From contig NZ_JOHS01000032.1 of NCBI RefSeq assembly GCF_000725625.1, forward strand, positions 1-64,000: 64,000 bases of DNA, given 5' to 3'. The notes under the pieces are model-generated. The model saw only the letters and a list, made by a program, of their open reading frames with translations, was not told where the DNA came from and searched no databases. Position numbers and translations under genes: made by a program. This DNA comes from Streptomyces sp. NRRL F-6676 (lineage in GTDB: Bacteria; Actinomycetota; Actinomycetes; Streptomycetales; Streptomycetaceae). This document shows positions 53,460 to 63,200 of this stretch, in pieces (the stretch's first letter is position 1; each line of letters starts with the position of its first letter).

Positions 53460-53651
53460 ATGACGTACGACCGATTGGTGTGCGCGAACTGCGCTGCGCC
53501 CGTGAGCGAGGGTCGCTGCCCCGTCTGCCGGGCCAGCAGGGAGCGGCTCCAGCAGCAGAGCCCGTTCGCCCATCTGAACCCGATGACGCTGATCGCCCTG
53601 CTCGTCGTGCTGATCGGGGCGCTGGCGCTGGTGGCGCACCAGACGGTGTAG
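53460..53651 (+). CDS. Small zinc-ribbon membrane protein
   Basis: A 63-residue protein: an N-terminal zinc ribbon with two CxxC knuckles (LVCANCAAP and RCPVCRAS) and one C-terminal membrane span ([20 protein letters not shown]). Function unknown; it is a commonly conserved small protein next to ftsE in Streptomyces. The ATG at 53460 follows ggaggccgaggcgc. Its stop precedes a hairpin terminator. Confidence 0.85.
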   Translation: MTYDRLVCANCAAPVSEGRCPVCRASRERLQQQSPFAHLNPMTLIALLVVLIGALALVAHQTV

Positions 53652-53687
53652 TCCCACGGTTTTTTCCCTGTCCCAGGGGTACGCGAA

Positions 53688-53714
53688 AGGCCCGGAGCCG
53701 GCTGCTCCGGGCCT
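53688..53714. terminator. Bidirectional hairpin
   Basis: aggcccggagc (53688-53698) and gctccgggcct (53704-53714) around a 5-base loop, between the convergent small zinc-ribbon gene and the LAETG surface-protein gene. Confidence 0.85.
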
Positions 53715-53755
53715 ATCTGCGTGCGGTCGCGCTGTGCCTGTCGTGGCTACGGCGG

Positions 53756-54625
53756 TCAGGCCGCGGCGCCGCCCCGGCCGTTGACCAGGCGGGGCAGGAA
53801 CCGGAAGCCGATGCCGCCGGCGATCATCGTGGCCGCGCCGATCAGCAGGAACGCGGTCTGACCGGCACCGGTCTCGGCCAGCTCGCCGTCGTCGCCGCCC
53901 TGGGCAGTGGTGTCCGACGCCTCCGTGCCGGTGTCGGTCAGAGCGGAGGAACCCTTGCTCTGCTCGACGGGGTTGTTGCCGCCGCCGTCGACCTCGGTAC
54001 CGCCGTTGCCGGAGCCACCGGCGTTGCCGGAGCCACCGGCGTTGCCGGAGCCACCGGCGTTGCCGGAGCCACCGCCGTTGCCGTTACCGCCGTTGCCGTT
54101 ACCGCCGGCGTTGCCGTTGCCACCGTTGCCGTTGCCGCCGTTGCCATTGCCCTCGGAGGAGCCGGTCGAGGTGCCCTCGGAGGAGCCCGTGGACGTGCCC
54201 TCGGACGTGCCGGTCGAGGTGCCCTCGGACGTACCGGTGGACGTGCCCTCCGAGGTGCCGGTGGACGTGCCCTCCGAAGTGCCGGTCGAGGTGCCCTCGG
54301 ACGTACCGGTCGAGGTTCCCTCGGAGGTGCCCTCAGAGGTACCGACGGAGGTGCCCTCGGACGTCCCCTCGGAGGAACCCTCCGAAGTGCCGGTGGAAGT
54401 ACCGGTCGAGGTGCCCTCCGTGCCGGCGCTCGTGCCCTCGGTCAGGCCGAGGGAAGTGCCCTCGTCCTCACCGCCCGTCTTCACCTGGGCCTTGATCCCG
54501 CTGCTGTCCGCGCTCGCGGTGAGTTCGAGCGCGGAGGCCGCACCCGCGGCCGTCAGCGACGCACCCGCGGCAATCACGGCACCCGCGGCGATGCGCGCCA
54601 CGCGGACCCGTGTCTTCTTCGTCAT
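53756..54625 (-). CDS. Gly/Ser/Thr-repeat surface protein with LAETG sortase signal
   Basis: A 289-residue secreted protein probably attached to the cell wall. An Ala-rich signal peptide (VIAAGASLTAAGAASA) is followed by a short region, then an octapeptide-like repeat TSTGTSEG in about ten variants (residues about 65-155). Next come Gly/Asn repeats (GNGNGGNG) and four GGSGNA repeats. The C-terminus has a class E sortase motif LAETG at 249-253, a hydrophobic span (FLLIGAATMIAGGIGFRF) and a basic end. The repeat DNA is a 24-bp and an 18-bp minisatellite, so the length probably differs between strains. Confidence 0.88.
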   Translation of the reverse strand: MTKKTRVRVARIAAGAVIAAGASLTAAGAASALELTASADSSGIKAQVKTGGEDEGTSLGLTEGTSAGTEGTSTGTSTGTSEGSSEGTSEGTSVGTSEGTSEGTSTGTSEGTSTGTSEGTSTGTSEGTSTGTSEGTSTGTSEGTSTGSSEGTSTGSSEGNGNGGNGNGGNGNAGGNGNGGNGNGGGSGNAGGSGNAGGSGNAGGSGNGGTEVDGGGNNPVEQSKGSSALTDTGTEASDTTAQGGDDGELAETGAGQTAFLLIGAATMIAGGIGFRFLPRLVNGRGGAAA

Positions 54626-54939
54626 ATGACTGCTACCCCCAGTAGCCGATCGTCAGTGGAACAGCGCCACGGGGCCGTGATCGACGGGGGCAGGTCATGA
54701 ATGTGGAACTCCCCCGGTTCACATGCGCCCCGATAATGCGCATGCCACCCGACACCTTTCCGATTTTTTTAAGCAACGTCAAGGCCGTTGCGCACGCGAT
54801 GTCCCATACCTCCGCTTTCGCCAGGAGAGCACGCGAAGAGATCACAGACAAAAAGCAACTGTCGCCACAGGGGCGGCAGTTGCCTTGTCGACAAAACGGC
54901 GTTTCCGGGGCGGCCGGGCCGCGACGGAAACCCGTCCCG
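54626..54939. other. Intergenic region between the surface-protein gene and prfB
   Basis: This 314-bp gap includes the promoter of the surface-protein gene and the prfB terminator. It is AT-richer than usual around 54720-54860. No gene is supported. Confidence 0.6.
54850..54883 (-). terminator. Rho-independent terminator of prfB
   Basis: On the minus strand a 12-bp stem (54872-54883 with 54855-54866, one wobble) is followed by five Ts (54850-54854), a classical intrinsic terminator rare in this GC-rich genome. Confidence 0.85.
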
Positions 54940-56046
54940 TTACTTCTCCTGCTGCTTGCGCCAGCGAATTCCGGCCTCCAAGAAGCCGTCGATCTCGCCA
55001 TTGAAGACGGACTCGGGGTTGCCGACCTCGAACTCGGTGCGCAGGTCCTTGACCATCTGGTACGGGTGCAGGACGTACGAGCGCATCTGGTTGCCCCAGG
55101 AGTTGCCGCCGTCGCCCTTGAGCGCGTCCATCTTGGCCTGCTCCTCCTGGCGGCGCCGCTCGAGCAGCTTGGCCTGGAGGACGTTCATCGCGGTCGCCTT
55201 GTTCTGGATCTGCGACCGCTCGTTCTGGCAGGAGACGACGATCCCGGTGGGGAGGTGGGTCAGGCGCACCGCGGAGTCGGTCGTGTTGACGCCCTGGCCG
55301 CCGGGGCCGGAGGACCGGTAGACGTCGACGCGCAGCTCGGACTCGTCGATCTCGACGTGGTCGGTCTGCTCGACGACAGGGAGGATCTCCACGCCCGCGA
55401 AGCTGGTCTGGCGCCGGCCCTGGTTGTCGTAGGGCGAGATGCGCACGAGGCGGTGGGTGCCCTGCTCGACGGAGAGGGTGCCGTAGGCGTACGGGGCCTG
55501 GACGGCGAAGGTGGTCGACTTGATGCCGGCCTCCTCCGCGTACGACGTCTCGTAGACCTCGGTCTTGTAGCCGCGCTGCTCGGCCCAGCGCAGGTACATG
55601 CGCTGGAGCTTCTCGGCGAAGTCGGCGGCGTCGACGCCGCCGGCCTCGGCGCGGATGTTGACGAGGGCCTCGCGGGAGTCGTACTCGCCGGAGAGGAGGG
55701 TGCGGACCTCCATCTCGTCCAGCGCCTTCTTCACTGCCGTGAGCTCGGACTCTGCCTCGGCGCGGGTGTCCGGGTCGTCCTCCTCCTCGGCCATCTGGAA
55801 GAGGACGCCGAGGTCGTCGATCCGGCCGCGCAGGGCCTCGGCCTTGCGGACCTCGGCCTGGAGGTGGGACAGCTTGCTGGTGATCTTCTGCGCCTCGTCC
55901 GGGTTGTCCCAGAGGGACGGCGCGGCCGCCTGCTCCTCGAGCACGGCGATGTCTGCCCTCAACTTGTCGAGGTCCAGGACGGCCTCGATCGACTCCATGG
56001 TCGAGGAGAGGGACTTGAGCTCTTCGGATACATCGACGACTGCCAC
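54940..56046 (-). CDS. prfB: Peptide chain release factor 2
   Basis: RF2 reads UGA and UAA stop codons and triggers peptide release. The 368-residue protein contains the GGQ motif ([20 protein letters not shown]) and the usual C-terminal [20 protein letters not shown]. The codon-recognition tripeptide position reads SPY ([15 protein letters not shown]) where E. coli RF2 has SPF. No internal frameshift site is needed; the frame is continuous, as in other actinobacteria. ATG 56046 gives [16 protein letters not shown]. First gene of its own unit, upstream of an intrinsic terminator. Confidence 0.96.
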   Translation of the reverse strand: MAVVDVSEELKSLSSTMESIEAVLDLDKLRADIAVLEEQAAAPSLWDNPDEAQKITSKLSHLQAEVRKAEALRGRIDDLGVLFQMAEEEDDPDTRAEAESELTAVKKALDEMEVRTLLSGEYDSREALVNIRAEAGGVDAADFAEKLQRMYLRWAEQRGYKTEVYETSYAEEAGIKSTTFAVQAPYAYGTLSVEQGTHRLVRISPYDNQGRRQTSFAGVEILPVVEQTDHVEIDESELRVDVYRSSGPGGQGVNTTDSAVRLTHLPTGIVVSCQNERSQIQNKATAMNVLQAKLLERRRQEEQAKMDALKGDGGNSWGNQMRSYVLHPYQMVKDLRTEFEVGNPESVFNGEIDGFLEAGIRWRKQQEK

Positions 56047-56176
56047 GCTCCCCAGCGTAACGGCTCCGCCGGACGGGGAGGGCAGGGGCGGGGTCGGCCC
56101 CCGAAGCCCCCGGTGAGGCGCGGGAGAGCTCGGGGGGTTCGGTCGGGTGGCGGCTGCGGGTGCGTCGTGGCCTGTC

Positions 56177-56243
56177 GCGCAGTTCCCCGCGCCCCTAAAA
56201 GCCAGGGGGCACCCCCTGCTTTTAGGGGCGCGGGGAACTGCGC
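56177..56243. terminator. Recurrent Streptomyces hairpin, copy 2
   Basis: Perfect 26-bp arms at 56177-56202 and 56218-56243, with an inner GC-rich palindrome in the loop. It shares the gcgcagttccccgcgcccct core with copy 1 at 8334. It lies between pkaB (3' end) and prfB (5' end), and is likely the pkaB terminator. Confidence 0.88.
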
Positions 56244-56311
56244 AATCTTTTGGGGGTCCGGGGCGCAGCCCCCGGGGACGGGAAGGGTAGGGGCGGCGGG
56301 GGCGGAGAAAA

Positions 56312-57580
56312 CTACGGAACCGCCGGTGCCGAGTTGTTGGAGTCCTGGGGGTGGACGTCGGAGTCGTCGTCCGACAGGGCCGCCCACGCCCCGAAGCCCG
56401 CCGCGGCGACCAGCACCAGCGCGACCGCCCCCAGCGTCAACCGCCGCCGCCGCGCAACCGCACGGTTCCGCGCCGAACCCGGCCGCGGCGCCCCGGCCGC
56501 CCGCGGCACCCGTGCCGTCCCCCGCGCACCCCCCGCCAGCTCCTCCGGCCCCGGCACCCGCATCGACGTGTGCGTGTCCCGGTTGGAGTCCGGCTTCGCG
56601 CCGGGTACCAGCGGCACGGCTCCCCGCCGCACCCGCCGCTCACCCGACGGCGCCTCCCCCGGCTCCCCGCCTGCGGACTCGCCCGGCGTGGCGGCCCCGG
56701 CCTCGTCGTCCTCCTCCGGCCCCACCCCCGGCTCGTCGACGTCCAGCGGCCCCATCCCCTCCAGCGACGGCAACTGCTCCCGCAACCGCGCCGCCAGCTC
56801 GGAGGCGCGCAGCCGGGAGGCCGGCGCCTTGGCCAGGCACTGCACCAGGAGCTGCCACAGCTCGTCGGGGATGCCGGGCAGCGGCGCCACCGTCTCCGTG
56901 ACGTGCCGCCGCAGCACGGCGCCCGGATGCCCGCCGCCGAACGGCGTGAACCCGGCGAGCAGCTCGTACAGGACCGTGGCCAGCGCGTAGATGTCGACGG
57001 CCGCGCGGGGCGGCAGCCCCTCGACGATCTCGGGGGCGAGGTAGTCCGGCGTGCCGATGATCTTCGTGGCGCGGGTCCGGCGCGGGGTGTCGATGAGTTT
57101 GGCCACACCGAAGTCGGTCAGCAGCGCGGGATGCGCGCCGCCGGGTCCGAGGGGGCCCTGCATGTCGAGGAGGATGTTCTCCGGCTTGACGTCGCGGTGC
57201 ACGACCCCGGCGGCGTGCGCCGCGGCCAGCGCGTCGGCGACGTCGGCGGTGATCGCCACCGCCGCCTCGGGCGCCAGCCGGTGCTCCCGGTCGAGACGGG
57301 TGCGCAGGTCCGTGCCGCGTACGAGGTCCATGACGAGGGCCAGGTCGTTGCCGTCGACCACGAGGTCGCGCACCGAGACGATGTGGGGGTGGTCCAGGCC
57401 GAGCAGCGCCGTGCGCTCCTGGACGAACCGGCCCACCAGTTCCTGGTCGGACGCGAGGTCCTCGCGCAGCAGTTTGACGGCCACGGGCCCCTCGGGGCCC
57501 TCGCCCAGCCACACCGTGCCGGCGCTGCCCCGTCCCAGGACCTGGTGCGCGGTGTACCGACTGCCGATCTTCCGTGCCAA
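56312..57580 (-). CDS. pkaB: Serine/threonine protein kinase PkaB
   Basis: A 422-residue eukaryotic-type kinase. The kinase domain covers about residues 8-270: GRGSAG at 16-21, ATP Lys36 in VAVKLL, catalytic HRDVKPEN (128-135), DFG (156-158) and APEIVEG. A disordered acidic linker follows, then a membrane span at about 380-400 ([20 protein letters not shown]) and a short external tail. The length and neighbours match S. coelicolor PkaB (SCO2973). It is downstream of pkaA on the same strand. Confidence 0.93.
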   Translation of the reverse strand: MARKIGSRYTAHQVLGRGSAGTVWLGEGPEGPVAVKLLREDLASDQELVGRFVQERTALLGLDHPHIVSVRDLVVDGNDLALVMDLVRGTDLRTRLDREHRLAPEAAVAITADVADALAAAHAAGVVHRDVKPENILLDMQGPLGPGGAHPALLTDFGVAKLIDTPRRTRATKIIGTPDYLAPEIVEGLPPRAAVDIYALATVLYELLAGFTPFGGGHPGAVLRRHVTETVAPLPGIPDELWQLLVQCLAKAPASRLRASELAARLREQLPSLEGMGPLDVDEPGVGPEEDDEAGAATPGESAGGEPGEAPSGERRVRRGAVPLVPGAKPDSNRDTHTSMRVPGPEELAGGARGTARVPRAAGAPRPGSARNRAVARRRRLTLGAVALVLVAAAGFGAWAALSDDDSDVHPQDSNNSAPAVP

Positions 57581-57823
57581 GGCTGCTCCGCTCGCTCCAA
57601 CGGTCCGCGTGTTGTCGCCAAAACTACGCGTCGCGGGAGCCGGCCTTCACCCGGGCGACGGAAATCACCCGGTGGGTGTCGACAAATCCCCAAGGTCGGA
57701 ATCCCGGAGGAAGACATTCCGGACCTCCGGAGGCCCGGCCCGGAAGCCCGGCTCGGACGCCCGGCTCGAAAGCCCGGCTCGGAGGCCCGGCTCGGAGGCC
57801 AACAGCGCTTCGGGGGTCGCGGT

Positions 57824-59581
57824 CTAGTTGCCCAGTTTCCCCAACAGGTCCCCGGCCCGCGAGAACCAGTGGCTGACCTCGTCCCAGTACCCCCTGCCCG
57901 TGCCGATCCAGTCCCGCAGCGGACTCAGTTCCCAGACCAGCCAGCTCGCGACGACCAGGATGACGAGCGTGAACAGGCACCCCTTGAGGCAGCCGAGACC
58001 CGGGACCTTCATCGGGTTGGCGCTGCGCTGCCGCGGTGCCCTCGGCTCGCGCTCGGGAGGGGGCGCGGGCCGCTGCGGTTCCGGGGCGTAGCGCTGGGGC
58101 TGGTGCTGGGGCGCGGGGGCGTACTGCTGCGGCTGCGGGGTCTCGCGGCGGCGCTGGGGCGCCCGCTGGGGGGCGTACCGCTGCTGTCCGGGCGGCTGCT
58201 GCGGTTGCTGCTGCTGCGGGTAGCCGTAGCCCTCCTGCGGGGGCGGCTGCCGGCGCGGCTGCTGCTGGGGGCGGGCGACCTGGCGCTGCGGGCGGCGGCG
58301 CAGCGGGTCCTCGTTCGGGTCGAGGTACTGGACCTGGGTCTGGTCGTTGCGGTCCCGGGCCGCGCGGAGCTGGGTCTGCCAGGGGTGCGGCTGCTCGGGT
58401 CCGCCCACGTCGCCCTGCTGCCCGGGCGCGCCCGGCGGCACCGGGGGCAGGACGGCGGTCGGGTCGGCGGCCCCGGTCTGCGGCAGGACGGCGGTGGGGT
58501 CCGCGGCCCCGGCGCCGGAGGTGTGCGGGAGGACGCTGGTGGCGCCGTTGGGGTCGTAGCCGTTCGGCAGGGTGGGGTCGCGGTGGAGGTCCGGGCCGTG
58601 GGCGCCCGCGGTGTGCGGGAGGACCTGGGTGGGGTCGGCGGCGCCGGGCGTGCCCGGTACGGGGGCCGGGGCGAGGTCGGGGCCGAGGAGGGCGCCGACG
58701 CCCTCGGCGGCGGCGATCGCCGCGGAGTTCGCGTGCACGCCGACGCCGTCGGCGACGACCCGCAGGGCGTGCGCCAGGTTCTCGGCGCTGGGGCGCTGGT
58801 CCGGGTTCTTGCGCAGGCAGCGCTCGATCACCGTCCACAGCGGGTCCGGCACGGTGGAGGGGCGGCGCGGCTCGGCGCTCAGATGCTGGTGCAGCACCTC
58901 CAGGGCGCTGCCACCGCCGAACGGGGGACGGCCGGTGACCAGCTCGTAGAGCATGATCCCGGCGCCGTAGATGTCCACGGCGGAGGTCTGCGGGCGGCCC
59001 TCGGCGGACTCCGGCGCGATGTACGCGGGCGTGCCGACGAACTCCTGGGTGCGGGTCAGGCCCGGGGAGTCGGCGAGGCGGGCGATGCCGAAGTCGGTGA
59101 GCATCGGGTGCATCTCGCCGCCGGTCTGCTTCAGCAGGACGTTGGCAGGCTTGAGGTCGCGGTGGACCACGCCGTCGGCGTGGCTGGCGGCGAGCGCGTC
59201 CGCGACCTGGGCGGTCAGCAGGGCGGCGGCGACGGGGGTGAGGGGACCGTTCTCCCGCAGGTAGCGGTGCAGGTCGGGGCCGTCGACGAGGTCCATGACG
59301 AGGGCGAGCAGATCGCCCTCGACGACCAGGTCCCGCACCCGGACGATGTTCGGGTGGGTGAGCCGGAGCAGGACGGAGCGCTCCCGCAGGAAGCGCATCA
59401 CGATGTCCGGGTCGCTCGCGAGCTCCTCCTTGAGGACCTTGATCGCGACGGTCTCGCCCGGCCGGCCGGCGACGGCCGCCTCGGAGCCCGCGGTCTCGCG
59501 CTGGCTCGCACGCCACACCGTGCCCGTGGCGCCGCGTCCGAGCGGCTCCTCGAGCAGGTACTTGCTGCCTACCGGCCGCAC
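57824..59581 (-). CDS. pkaA: Serine/threonine protein kinase PkaA
   Basis: A 585-residue kinase. The domain spans about residues 8-280: GRGATG 15-20, Lys48 in VAIKVL (after an extra loop of about 15 residues), HRDLKPAN (140-147), DFG (163-165), APESAEG. The central linker repeats VLPHT and DPTAVLP-type phrases, rich in threonine and possible phosphorylation sites, then a Gln/Pro/Arg-rich part. A membrane span near residue 540 (CLFTLVILVVASWLVWELSP) precedes a short outer tail. The GTG at 59581 (MRPVGSKYLL) has gggag eight bases upstream. Corresponds to S. coelicolor PkaA by synteny (SCO2974). Confidence 0.93.
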   Translation of the reverse strand: MRPVGSKYLLEEPLGRGATGTVWRASQRETAGSEAAVAGRPGETVAIKVLKEELASDPDIVMRFLRERSVLLRLTHPNIVRVRDLVVEGDLLALVMDLVDGPDLHRYLRENGPLTPVAAALLTAQVADALAASHADGVVHRDLKPANVLLKQTGGEMHPMLTDFGIARLADSPGLTRTQEFVGTPAYIAPESAEGRPQTSAVDIYGAGIMLYELVTGRPPFGGGSALEVLHQHLSAEPRRPSTVPDPLWTVIERCLRKNPDQRPSAENLAHALRVVADGVGVHANSAAIAAAEGVGALLGPDLAPAPVPGTPGAADPTQVLPHTAGAHGPDLHRDPTLPNGYDPNGATSVLPHTSGAGAADPTAVLPQTGAADPTAVLPPVPPGAPGQQGDVGGPEQPHPWQTQLRAARDRNDQTQVQYLDPNEDPLRRRPQRQVARPQQQPRRQPPPQEGYGYPQQQQPQQPPGQQRYAPQRAPQRRRETPQPQQYAPAPQHQPQRYAPEPQRPAPPPEREPRAPRQRSANPMKVPGLGCLKGCLFTLVILVVASWLVWELSPLRDWIGTGRGYWDEVSHWFSRAGDLLGKLGN

Positions 59582-60255
59582 GTCATGGGCTCCCTGCTGA
59601 TCGGGGTGTCTGGTCCGTACACCGCTGTCCACACACCGTTGTCCACCTCGCGCACCGTGCTGTTCCGGGCTTCGGGCCCCGGTTCGGGACCCCGGCTCCG
59701 GGCTCCGGGTGTTCCGACCCACTGTAGTGCGGTGCCGGGGGACACCGGGTTGTCAAGCCCTCCGGCTGCCCGGGGGCGCCGGAGCCCCCCGGAGTGCTCC
59801 GTCGCGCTCCCGCGGAGGTACGGGCCGGGGGCCCTACGTGTTCGACGGTTCCGGCGGTTTCGTGGTTTCAGGGGGAGGACGCTCGGTTCGGGGCGGTTGG
59901 TTGCCCGGTCGGTCGCCGGTCGGTCGCCGGTCGGTCTCCGGTCGGTCGTCGGTCGGTCCCGGGGCGGTCCCGGGGTGACCCCGGATCGATCGCAAGCCGG
60001 CTTCGAGTGGTCATTCGTGGATCGGGGCAGGTCATTGGGCGGGCACTTTTGCGGGCAGAGCCGACCAATCAAGATCACTTGCCCTCGGGGGGCGGGCGCG
60101 TTGTCAGTGGCAGGTGCGAGGATGCCTCCAGTTACTGGCCGATGTGCTCGTGAGCGGTGGGGGGAGCCCCGGGGGAAGGTCCGCGGTCGGGGGACCGCGG
60201 GCGGCGCCTTCGTCCCCGCCCGCGGGTGCTTGCGCAGAAGGGACCGCTGACGGCG
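59582..60255. other. Intergenic region between pkaA and the FHA-FtsK gene
   Basis: This 674-bp divergent gap holds both promoters. It contains a tandem 11-bp repeat (listed separately) and AT-richer text near 60055-60080. I see no supportable gene in it, although GC-rich frames are open. Confidence 0.6.
59905..59959. repeat. 11-bp tandem repeat, five units
   Basis: Five units of ccggtcggtcg with single-base variants, phased at 11 bp (about one helical turn). It lies 297 bp upstream of the FHA-FtsK start and 324 bp upstream of the pkaA start. Confidence 0.85.
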
Positions 60256-63200
60256 ATGCAGATCCGGCTGACCGTCGTTGACCCGCTGGGCCCGCCCGCG
60301 GAGCCGGGAACGCGTGCCGCGAGCCGCGACGTCCTGGTCACCGCCCCTGCCGGGACGGCGCTGGCGGCGGTGGTCGCGGGCCTCGTCTCGGCGGTGGGCG
60401 GCGGCGAGGGCCCGGCGGTGCTGTACGCGGGCGCGGAGCGGCTCGACCCGCAGCGCCGCACGCTGGGCGAGCCGCCGCTGACCGACGGCGCCGTGCTGAC
60501 ACTGGGCGCCCCGGCGGAGCCGGGCCCGGAGGCGTCGGACGACGACGTCCCGGCGGAGCTGCACGTGGTGGCGGGGCCGGACGCGGGCGGGGTGCATCTG
60601 CTGCACGGCGGCCAGATCCGGGTGGGCCGCTCGGCCGACGCCGACGTCCCGCTCGACGATCCGGACGTCTCCCGTCTGCACTGCGCGGTCACGGTCGCGC
60701 CCGACGGCCGGGTCACGGTCGCCGACCTGGGCTCCACCAACGGCACGACGCTGGACGGCGTCCGCGTCACGGACCGCCCGGTCCGGCTGGCCCCCGGTGC
60801 GCTGCTGCGCCTCGGCGAGTCGACACTGCGGCTGACCCCGCCGGGCGGGGTGCGTGCGGTCCCGACGACACCGGACGGCGAAGGGCACGCGCGCGTACGG
60901 GGCGCGGGGGCGGCGGGCGCGGCGTCGGTGCCGGGTGCGCAGGCGGGCGCCGCGGCCGGTGCGACCACCGGCCGCCCGGAGCACGGCCCGGCGGCGGACG
61001 GACAGGCGACGCCGGGAGCGTACGGAGCGGGACGGCCGGGCTCGCACGAGGGCACGCCGGGTGCGCCGTACGGACATGGTGGGGACGGCCCCACGGGGCG
61101 CGGCGAGCCCCGCGGACCGGCGCAGGCGACGGCGGGCGACAGCACCGGCGCGGGCCGGTCCGACGGCCACGGCTACGGCTACGGCACGGGCGGTTCCGGC
61201 CGTGGCGACGACGGCCCCGGGGGCGGTCACGGCGGGGTCGGTGCGCACAGCGGTGCCACGGTCGGCGACCAGGGCCGCGGCGGCTTCGGCGGCTCCAGCG
61301 GCCCTGCCGAGCCGTACGGCCATGGCGTCGACGGCCATGGCATCGACGGCCGTGACGGCGGCCGGGCCCGTTCCGGCGGCCACGACAGGACGCCTGCCGA
61401 CGCCGGTGACGGCGGAGGCGGGGCCCCGGTCCGGCGCCGGACCGGCCGGGACGGCGATCAGCCCGGCGGTGCCGGGACCGCCGGCACCCCGGGCCCTCGA
61501 GACCTCGCCGACGCGGGAAGCGGGCCCGGCGGCCACGGCCATGGCGTGGGCAGGGACCAGAACGCCCCCCACCCGCACGGCGACAGCGGAACCGGCCACC
61601 CCGGCGGTCGCGGCGGTCGCGGCAGCGACCGGCAGGGTGGCGGCTCGGCGGTCGGCGATTCCGGCGGTCGTGCCGGTGGGCGCGGTGCCGGCCGGGGGCG
61701 CAAGGGGACACCGGTGCGAGGGACCGACGTACCGGAGGAGTGGCGCGGCGAGTCGGCGGCCGGAACCCGGCGGCGCGGGGGGCTCGCCGCGTGGGCCCGG
61801 CGGCTGGCCGGGGGCCGGGAGGAAGCGGCGGCGGGCGGCGGGGCCACCGGGCACGCCGAGGGCGTCGCCCCGACGCTGCCGTACCGTCCGCAGGAGCCCG
61901 AGAAGTGGCCGGATCCCGCCGCGCTGCTGCTGACGGCGCTGCGGCCGGGACCCCGGCTGTGGGAGCGCGGGCCGCTGCACCCGGAGGCGCTCACCGTGCG
62001 GCTCGGCACCGCCGACCTGCCCGCCGCGCCCGACGGCTCCGGCCCGGTGCTCGCCGTGCCGGTCACCACCGGGCTGCGCGAGGTCGGCTCGCTCGGCCTC
62101 GCCGGTCCCCGCGCCCGCCTCGGCGGGCTCGCCCGTGCCGTCCTGGCACAGCTGGCGGCGCTGCACTCCCCCGACACCCTCGAACTCGTCCTGATCAGCG
62201 CGGACCGCGCGCGCCCGGTCGAGGAGCGCACCGCCGAGTGGTCCTGGCTCGGCTGGCTGCCGCACCTCGTCCCGGCGCACGGCCAGGACTGCCGGCTCCT
62301 GCTCGCCTACGACCGCGAGCAGGCGACGGCCCGTACGGCGGAGCTGCTGCGCCGCCTGGACGACCGGCTCGGCGACCCGGCGTCCGGCGCGGCGCCCCGG
62401 GTGCCCCACCAGGGCGGCCCCAGGGACGAGGACGACACCGTGCGGCGCCCCTCCTGGGCGCGGGACGGGGACGACGCGCCGGCCGAGCCGTACGCCGGTC
62501 CCCGCACCGTGCTGGTGGTGGACGGCGACCCCGGCGGCGCGGATGTGCGCGAGGCGGTGCTGCGGCTGGTGCGGGAGGGGCCGCGGGCCGGCATCCATGT
62601 GATCTGTCTGGCCGAGACGGCGGCGGCCTCCCCCGCCTCGCCGGTCGCGGAGACGTACGAGGCGGCCTGCGCCGGGTCGCCGACGTTCCGCGAGTGCGGG
62701 GCGGCGGCCCTGCTCAGCGGGGACGTGGCCACGGCGGTGCACGTCCTGCGGGTGGCGCAGCACGCGGAGCCGGGCGACGACTCCGGCTTCCCCCGCCCCG
62801 GGGCCGACCCGGGTCTCGGTGCGGCGCCCGTACCCGACCGGGCCGGCACGGACCGGCGACGCGGCCGGGCCGCACCGGACGCGTACGGCGCCGGCGACCG
62901 AGCAGTGCCGGGCACGCACGACACGAGCGGCCGGACCGCACCGGGCACAGACGGCCGGACGGCACCGGGCACAGACGGCGCCGGCGGCCGGACCGCACCG
63001 GGCGCACGGGACGGAGGCGGCCGAGCCGCGCAGGGCCGGCACGGCTTCGCCGACGGCCCGGCCGCGCCGGACGGGCAGGGCACGGGCGGCCGGACCGCAC
63101 CCGGCTCCGACGACCGGGGCGGGCCGGGCGCGGGCAGCCGGGGCGGCCCGGGCAAGGGCGGCCGGGACGCGTCTGGTGTGCGCGACGCGGGTGGCCGGAT

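Noticed and set aside
56351..60250. A 1299-codon plus-strand open frame across pkaB and pkaA
   Set aside because: It is antisense to two well-supported kinases and shows no domain; composition is that of a shadow frame.
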